Below the pieces are notes generated by a model that did no database searches, was not told where the DNA came from, and saw only the letters and a list, made by a program, of their open reading frames with translations. Shown piece by piece: positions 5,685 through 8,566 of a stretch of DNA of 8,566 nucleotides (position 1 is its first letter; each line of letters opens with the position of its first letter). The position numbers were made by a program, and so were the translations under genes. Source of the stretch: Deltaproteobacteria bacterium (lineage in GTDB: Bacteria > Desulfobacterota > Binatia > UBA9968); the NCBI GenBank assembly GCA_016844625.1, contig JAERMN010000247.1, positions 1 to 8,566 on the forward strand, written 5' to 3'.

Positions 5685-6398
5685 TCACGTGCGGGCTGCC
5701 AGGAAGTCGTCAATGGCGAGGTTAACTTCCGCCGGCTTCTCTGCGAAAGGGAAATGGCCGGCGTTCTTAAATTTTAAATACTGCGAGCCGGGAACGGCCT
5801 CATGAATCTCCAGTTCGTACTCCGGCGGTAAGGCGGGATCGTCGGCGCCCTTGATTAAGAGGAGCGGCGGTTTAAGAGTGTTAATGCGGTCCCTGACATC
5901 GAATTGGTCGATGACGACGAAATCACGGTGCTGCGATAACGGTCCTACTTTGCGATGACACTCGACAAGATGGTCGCCTAGCTCCGGCTCCATAAACAAG
6001 AATTGGTGCTGCATGGTTTCCAGCCATTGCCGATAGGTTTCAGGGTCTTCCGCAGCCTTCAGGCGAAACTCCAGAGTGCCCGGCCGTCGCTCCCTGGGGC
6101 GCATGCCCGTGGTAATCAATACCAGCGCCTTGACCTCATCCGGATAGTCCAGACCATACTGGAGCGCGATACAACCGCCCAGCGTGAAACCGACCAGCAC
6201 CAAGTCTCGCTGTTTACCTTTGGACCATAACCATCCCCTCAACCATTCGGTATATCTTTCCACATTGGGACAGGATTTCCCTTCCAGATGCCCAGGCAAC
6301 GTAGGCGCGAGGCTGCCCGGATAGTGTTTGAGCTGATGGACAAACGATTCGGCGCATCCTCCCGCGCCGGGCCCATGAATGAAAACCATTTGGTTCAT
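5685..6398 (-). CDS. Alpha/beta hydrolase with Thr at the nucleophile elbow
   Basis: A 237-residue single-domain alpha/beta hydrolase, probably cytoplasmic, as there is no signal peptide. Visible features in order are the oxyanion-hole loop HGPGAGG (residues 8-14), the nucleophile elbow GFTLG (70-74), a cap region (about 100-165), the acid loop KGADDP with D187 the likely catalytic Asp, and NAGHFPF with catalytic His H215. The usual G-x-S-x-G Ser is Thr (T72, codon ACG at 6185-6183). This makes the enzyme unusual: it could be a slower hydrolase, a non-hydrolytic relative, or inactive. The substrate is unknown; homologues include esterases, C-C bond hydrolases and haloperoxidase-like proteins. 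The start at 6398 is preferred over 6449 because AGGAG lies 6 nt upstream and the protein then opens directly with the first beta strand. It converges on the MmgE/PrpD gene across a repeat-filled spacer and is probably transcribed alone. Confidence 0.88.
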   Translation of the reverse strand: MNQMVFIHGPGAGGCAESFVHQLKHYPGSLAPTLPGHLEGKSCPNVERYTEWLRGWLWSKGKQRDLVLVGFTLGGCIALQYGLDYPDEVKALVLITTGMRPRERRPGTLEFRLKAAEDPETYRQWLETMQHQFLFMEPELGDHLVECHRKVGPLSQHRDFVVIDQFDVRDRINTLKPPLLLIKGADDPALPPEYELEIHEAVPGSQYLKFKNAGHFPFAEKPAEVNLAIDDFLAART

Positions 6399-6401
6399 AT
6401 T

Positions 6402-6409
6402 CTTCTCCT
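6402..6409 (-). promoter_or_regulatory. Ribosome binding site that fixes the hydrolase start
   Basis: The minus strand reads AGGAGAAG, with AGGAG 6 nt from the ATG at 6398. This decides the start in favour of MNQMVFIHG over the frame's upstream ATG at 6449. Confidence 0.8.
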
Positions 6410-6561
6410 GAGTCAGTAAGTTAGTCAGAGAGCGAATCGATGAAATCAACCTGATGTGAACCGGTAGTAATACGGTCGAGCGCGAGCCGTCAAGTGAAAT
6501 GATGTGCCTTGGATAGCTCGAAAGCTAGTCGAATCATAAAAGTGTAACGCTACTGGATGAC

Positions 6562-6598
6562 CTAGTAACTGCTTCCGCCAACTCGGAACAATTACGTA
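6562..6598. repeat. Diverged 37-bp direct repeat, left copy
   Basis: CTAGTAACTGCTTCCGCCAA and the following ACTCGGAACAATTACG match 7063-7099 with about seven substitutions and no gaps. The two copies are in the same orientation and enclose the DUF350 gene. No transposase or recombinase is nearby, so their nature is unknown. Confidence 0.5.
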
Positions 6599-6632
6599 CT
6601 TGACTACAGGAACCGATCCAAAGTAATCTCGC

Positions 6633-6658
6633 GTCGGCTGAAGCTGAGGGGAGCCGAC
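6633..6658 (+). promoter_or_regulatory. Hairpin in the presumed leader of the DUF350 gene
   Basis: GTCGGCT (6633-6639) and AGCCGAC (6652-6658) form a perfect 7-bp stem around a 12-nt loop. The stem ends 16 nt before the Shine-Dalgarno of the DUF350 gene, with a T6 run (6669-6674) in between. It could be an attenuator or an mRNA-stabilising stem. The same 7-bp arms form another hairpin at 7156-7172, so it may instead be a repeat. A weak TTGACT at 6600-6605 is the only promoter candidate upstream. Confidence 0.4.
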
Positions 6659-6683
6659 ACGAGCAAAGTTTTTTGGAGGGAAC

Positions 6684-6929
6684 ATGGCGCTTTTAATAGT
6701 AGATTATCTGAAAGCTTTTGGTTGGGGGTTGGTGGGCGCCGTTACGATGGCCATTTCTCTCTGGATCCTGTTGAAGGTCTTCACCTGGCTCACGCCTGTG
6801 GATGAATGGGAGGAGCTGAGAAAGGGAAATCTCGGGATTGCGATCGTCATGGCTGCCGTCATCATTGGATTTGCGATCGTGGTCGCTTCGATGGTTGCCC
6901 CACCCCCGATTGCTGGGGTTGCGCCGTAG
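6684..6929 (+). CDS. DUF350 domain-containing small membrane protein
   Basis: An 81-residue protein with two transmembrane helices: about residues 12-33 (FGWGLVGAVTMAISLWILLK) and about 49-70 (LGIAIVMAAVIIGFAIVVAS). They are joined by an acidic loop, TPVDEWEELRKGN. The loop with a GN-x-G-IAIVMAAVIIGFAIV second helix is the DUF350 (YjfL-like) pattern. Many family members have two to four such units; this one carries a single unit and presumably works as an oligomer. The biochemical role of the family is unknown; some members sit in envelope-stress or phage-shock-like gene sets. The start is supported by GGAGGG at 6675-6680, spaced a little tightly from the ATG. Neighbours give no functional hint: the hydrolase is divergent and the next gene lies over 500 bp away. 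Confidence 0.85.
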   Translation: MALLIVDYLKAFGWGLVGAVTMAISLWILLKVFTWLTPVDEWEELRKGNLGIAIVMAAVIIGFAIVVASMVAPPPIAGVAP

Positions 6930-7062
6930 CCGCTGTCACCGGGTCATGACGATCCGCCATGCGTCTACCTTCGAGATTCGCTCTCTCTTTCGATAACTCG
7001 ACGCCGCGCACCGATCGATCACTGGTTATCGGCCGAGCGTGTGGTATCGGGATCGTATGCAG

Positions 7063-7099
7063 CTAGTAGCTGCTTCCGCTAACTCGTTACAAATACGCA
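7063..7099. repeat. Diverged 37-bp direct repeat, right copy
   Basis: CTAGTAGCTGCTTCCGCTAA and the following ACTCGTTACAAATACG match the copy at 6562-6598 at about 30 of 37 positions in the same orientation, placing the DUF350 gene between the two. Confidence 0.5.
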
Positions 7100-7155
7100 A
7101 TTCTCAGGCAGGACCCCATGACGACCCGCGGGAATGACGGCGGGAGCATTTTGCG

Positions 7156-7210
7156 GTCGGCTTCAAGCCGACATCTTTCAAATCCCTCGGCTTCCAGTCG
7201 AGGGTTGTTT
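7156..7210 (+). terminator. Tandem hairpins, possible terminator
   Basis: GTCGGCT (7156-7162)/AGCCGAC (7166-7172) closes a 3-nt loop. CCCTCG (7184-7189)/CGAGGG (7199-7204) closes a 9-nt loop and is followed by TTGTTTAATT. The second has the shape of a weak intrinsic terminator on the plus strand. It lies about 230 bp beyond the DUF350 stop, so it may instead be a dispersed palindromic repeat. Confidence 0.35.
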
Positions 7211-7280
7211 AATTCAGCCACAATTATCCTATTGGTAAATTAAGATTGTACAGATTGAGAGGCCTGACCCCACTGCTTGA

Positions 7281-7383
7281 TTTCAACGCCGCATCGATGT
7301 AGCAGGCCTACGTGCCTGTCCTCCGAACGGGCAACCACATAGGGTTGCGCCGACAAATTTTGGCGAAAGTGAACCACTACCCC
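7281..7383. repeat. Element B, copy 2 (inverted relative to copy 1, one end missing)
   Basis: The reverse complement matches 3492-3592 with about eight substitutions over 102 bp, including the CAGGC/GCCTG and AACC/GGTT hairpin arms. The AACCACTACCC end (7373-7383) is intact. At the other end similarity stops near 7281, before the expected terminal inverted repeat, so this copy is truncated or shorter. It ends 3 bp before the -35 box of the downstream gene. Confidence 0.85.
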
Positions 7384-7386
7384 AAA

Positions 7387-7416
7387 TTGACAAAATCATC
7401 GAGGGCTCGATATAGT
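7387..7416 (+). promoter_or_regulatory. Strong predicted sigma70 promoter of the solute-binding protein gene
   Basis: A perfect TTGACA (7387-7392) is followed after 18 bp by TATAGT (7411-7416), 5/6 to the -10 consensus. Transcription would start near 7423, giving a leader of about 44 nt before the ATG at 7467. It is the best promoter in the window. Confidence 0.72.
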
Positions 7417-7466
7417 CAGGACGTTATCCATCCCGTAGTTCTATTTTGACCCAATCGAGGTGAACC

Positions 7467-8566
7467 ATGATGCTGCTGGCGCGAAGAATGGCTGGTCGCT
7501 TGCTGGCGCTCCTGCTGATGAGCTTTGGGATATCGGCTGTGAATGTTTACGGCGCCGAACCCAGCTCTGCCCTGCTCAAAGCGAAAACGGAGGCCGAAGC
7601 CAAGGGGTTTCTTTTTGCCGCCAGCCACGACGAGATCGTGAGTAAGGCGAAACAGGAAGGCAAATTGCGCGTCATCGTCTCCCTCGACGCCGGCATCCTC
7701 AAACGGCTGAGTGAAGGTTTCACGAAAAAGTATCCGTTCATTCAAGTCCAGGCAGACGAGATCCGCGGCATCGACGCTTATACGCGCCAGCTTCAGGAAA
7801 TAAAGGCAGGGCTGGCCAGAGGCATCGATGTCAACGAGGTCGACTACGATTATTATAACGACTACCTGCCTCACCTAAAAAAGGTGGATATGTATGGCAT
7901 GGCTGAGCACCGCGTAATCCAGATGCCCCTCCAGATGGTGGACCCGATCAATCGCAACATCGTCGCCGTCGGCAGCGGCATCCAGGTCGCAGCTCATCAT
8001 AAAAAGCTCCTTGCGGCCGACTCGGTGCCCGATACCTGGGAAGGTTTCTTAAAACCGGAATTCAAGGACAGAAAATTTACTCTGGGAATTCGTCCCAAAG
8101 ACGTGGCCGCCCTGGTGCCGGCATGGGGTCTTGAAAAGACTCTCGATTTCGCCCGCAAGCTGGCTGCGCAAAATCCCGTCTGGGTGAGCGGCGACACGCG
8201 CACCATCACCAGTATGCTCGCCGGCGAGTACGCGCTTTTCTTCGGCCCCAACTACGATTCCGTTCTGCGAGCCAAAAACAAAGACAAGGCCGATGTTCTG
8301 GGCTACAAGCTGGTAGAGCCAGTGATCGTTCGGCTTAACGAATCGGAAGGCATACTGGCATCGGCCGAGCGGCCCTACGCTGCGCTCTTGTGGTTGGAGT
8401 TCGTGGCTTCCGCTGATGGCCAGAAAGTACTCGAGGAGGGCGGACCCTACGAGGGCTCTGTCTTTATACAGGGAACCGTCCAGGAAAAGGCGGTGCGCGG
8501 CAAAAAGCAATCGCTGGTTGACTGGCGTCACTACTCAAAGATGCCGGAGTACATGAAGAAAGTAGT
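7467..8566 (+). CDS. Periplasmic solute-binding protein of an ABC importer, Fe3+/family 1 type (3' end missing)
   Basis: The frame is open from ATG 7467 to the right edge (366 residues visible, no stop). The Shine-Dalgarno GAGGTGA (7457-7463) supports the start; ATG 7470 is an equal alternative. Residues 1-30 form a Sec signal peptide: basic ARRMAGR, then LLALLLMSFGISA, with cleavage near YGA|EP. The mature protein opens with an amphipathic Glu/Ala/Lys segment. The binding-protein fold follows: GKLRVIVSLDAGILKRLSEG, a KKYPFIQVQ strand, YTRQLQEIKAG, YDYYNDYLP, NIVAVGSGIQVAAHH, VPDTWEGFLKPEFKDRKF (hinge and second lobe), TSMLAGEYALFFG, and a C-terminal LLWLEFVASADGQKVLEEGG typical of FbpA/AfuA-like proteins. 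It would capture a ligand in the periplasm for an ABC permease. The ligand is unknown; iron is only one option, as no iron-binding tyrosine pair could be confirmed. Permease and ATPase genes may lie beyond the right edge. Confidence 0.85.
   Translation, partial: MMLLARRMAGRLLALLLMSFGISAVNVYGAEPSSALLKAKTEAEAKGFLFAASHDEIVSKAKQEGKLRVIVSLDAGILKRLSEGFTKKYPFIQVQADEIRGIDAYTRQLQEIKAGLARGIDVNEVDYDYYNDYLPHLKKVDMYGMAEHRVIQMPLQMVDPINRNIVAVGSGIQVAAHHKKLLAADSVPDTWEGFLKPEFKDRKFTLGIRPKDVAALVPAWGLEKTLDFARKLAAQNPVWVSGDTRTITSMLAGEYALFFGPNYDSVLRAKNKDKADVLGYKLVEPVIVRLNESEGILASAERPYAALLWLEFVASADGQKVLEEGGPYEGSVFIQGTVQEKAVRGKKQSLVDWRHYSKMPEYMKKV

Larger units (their letters stand above)
6930..7280. other. Intergenic region with inverted repeats, no gene seen
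   Basis: No coding frame is supported. It contains an inverted repeat CGATAAC (6991-6997)/GTTATCG (7025-7031), the right copy of the 37-bp direct repeat, two hairpins listed separately, and CGCGGGAATGACGG (7127-7140). The last is identical over 13 nt to the reverse complement of the outer end of the palindrome at 5496-5508 and is probably an orphan piece of that repeat family. Confidence 0.6.

Noticed and set aside
7416..8531. Minus-strand frames of 152 codons (7416-7874) and 160 codons (8049-8531)
   Set aside because: Both are shadows of the solute-binding protein gene, which has a signal peptide, a promoter and a good ribosome site on the plus strand.
1..8566. tRNA, rRNA or riboswitch genes
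   Set aside because: No T-loop GGTTCGAAT-type box with a matching acceptor stem, no rRNA segment and no known riboswitch core was found by eye on either strand; a covariance-model scan would be needed to exclude them fully.

Overview
The window looks like chromosomal DNA (moderately high GC, roughly 55% by eye) from an uncultured, deltaproteobacteria-like soil or sediment bacterium. The lineage is an inference. It rests on the mix of a MmgE/PrpD-family enzyme, a carboxylesterase-like alpha/beta hydrolase, a Fe3+-type periplasmic binding protein and a cyanobacterial/plant-style GlgC, together with many short palindromic intergenic repeats. No 16S, tRNA or phage gene is present to fix the taxon, and no CRISPR array, transposase or defence system was found.

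Layout. 2-1093 (+) is the 3' part of a THUMP-domain 23S rRNA methyltransferase gene that runs off the left edge. It converges on a small two-helix membrane protein gene (1103-1486, -). About 500 bp without a gene follows (1487-1980), then a structured repeat (element A, copy 1) that abuts the stop codon of glgC (2082-3377, -). Upstream of glgC lie a sigma70-like promoter, element B copy 1 and element A copy 2. A short open frame on the minus strand (3742-3894) ends exactly on the edge of element A copy 2. A MmgE/PrpD-family gene (3991-5376, +) follows, then a 308-bp spacer packed with nested inverted repeats and nonamer repeats, and a converging alpha/beta hydrolase gene (5685-6398, -). A DUF350 membrane protein gene (6684-6929, +) is flanked by diverged direct repeats. 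A spacer with hairpins and element B copy 2 leads into a strong promoter and a solute-binding protein gene (7467 to the right edge, +), which has no stop codon inside the window.

How the genes relate. They are mostly single-gene units that alternate in strand, so there is no convincing operon. GlgC makes ADP-glucose for glycogen, the methyltransferase modifies rRNA, and MmgE/PrpD and the hydrolase look like small-molecule catabolic enzymes. The binding protein probably feeds an ABC importer encoded to the right.

The most unusual signal is the non-coding architecture. Element A occurs twice, each time touching a minus-strand stop codon, with hairpin stems whose sequence changes but whose pairing is kept. 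Element B occurs twice in opposite orientations, with the same end pointing at a predicted promoter each time. At protein level, the hydrolase has Thr in place of the nucleophilic Ser.
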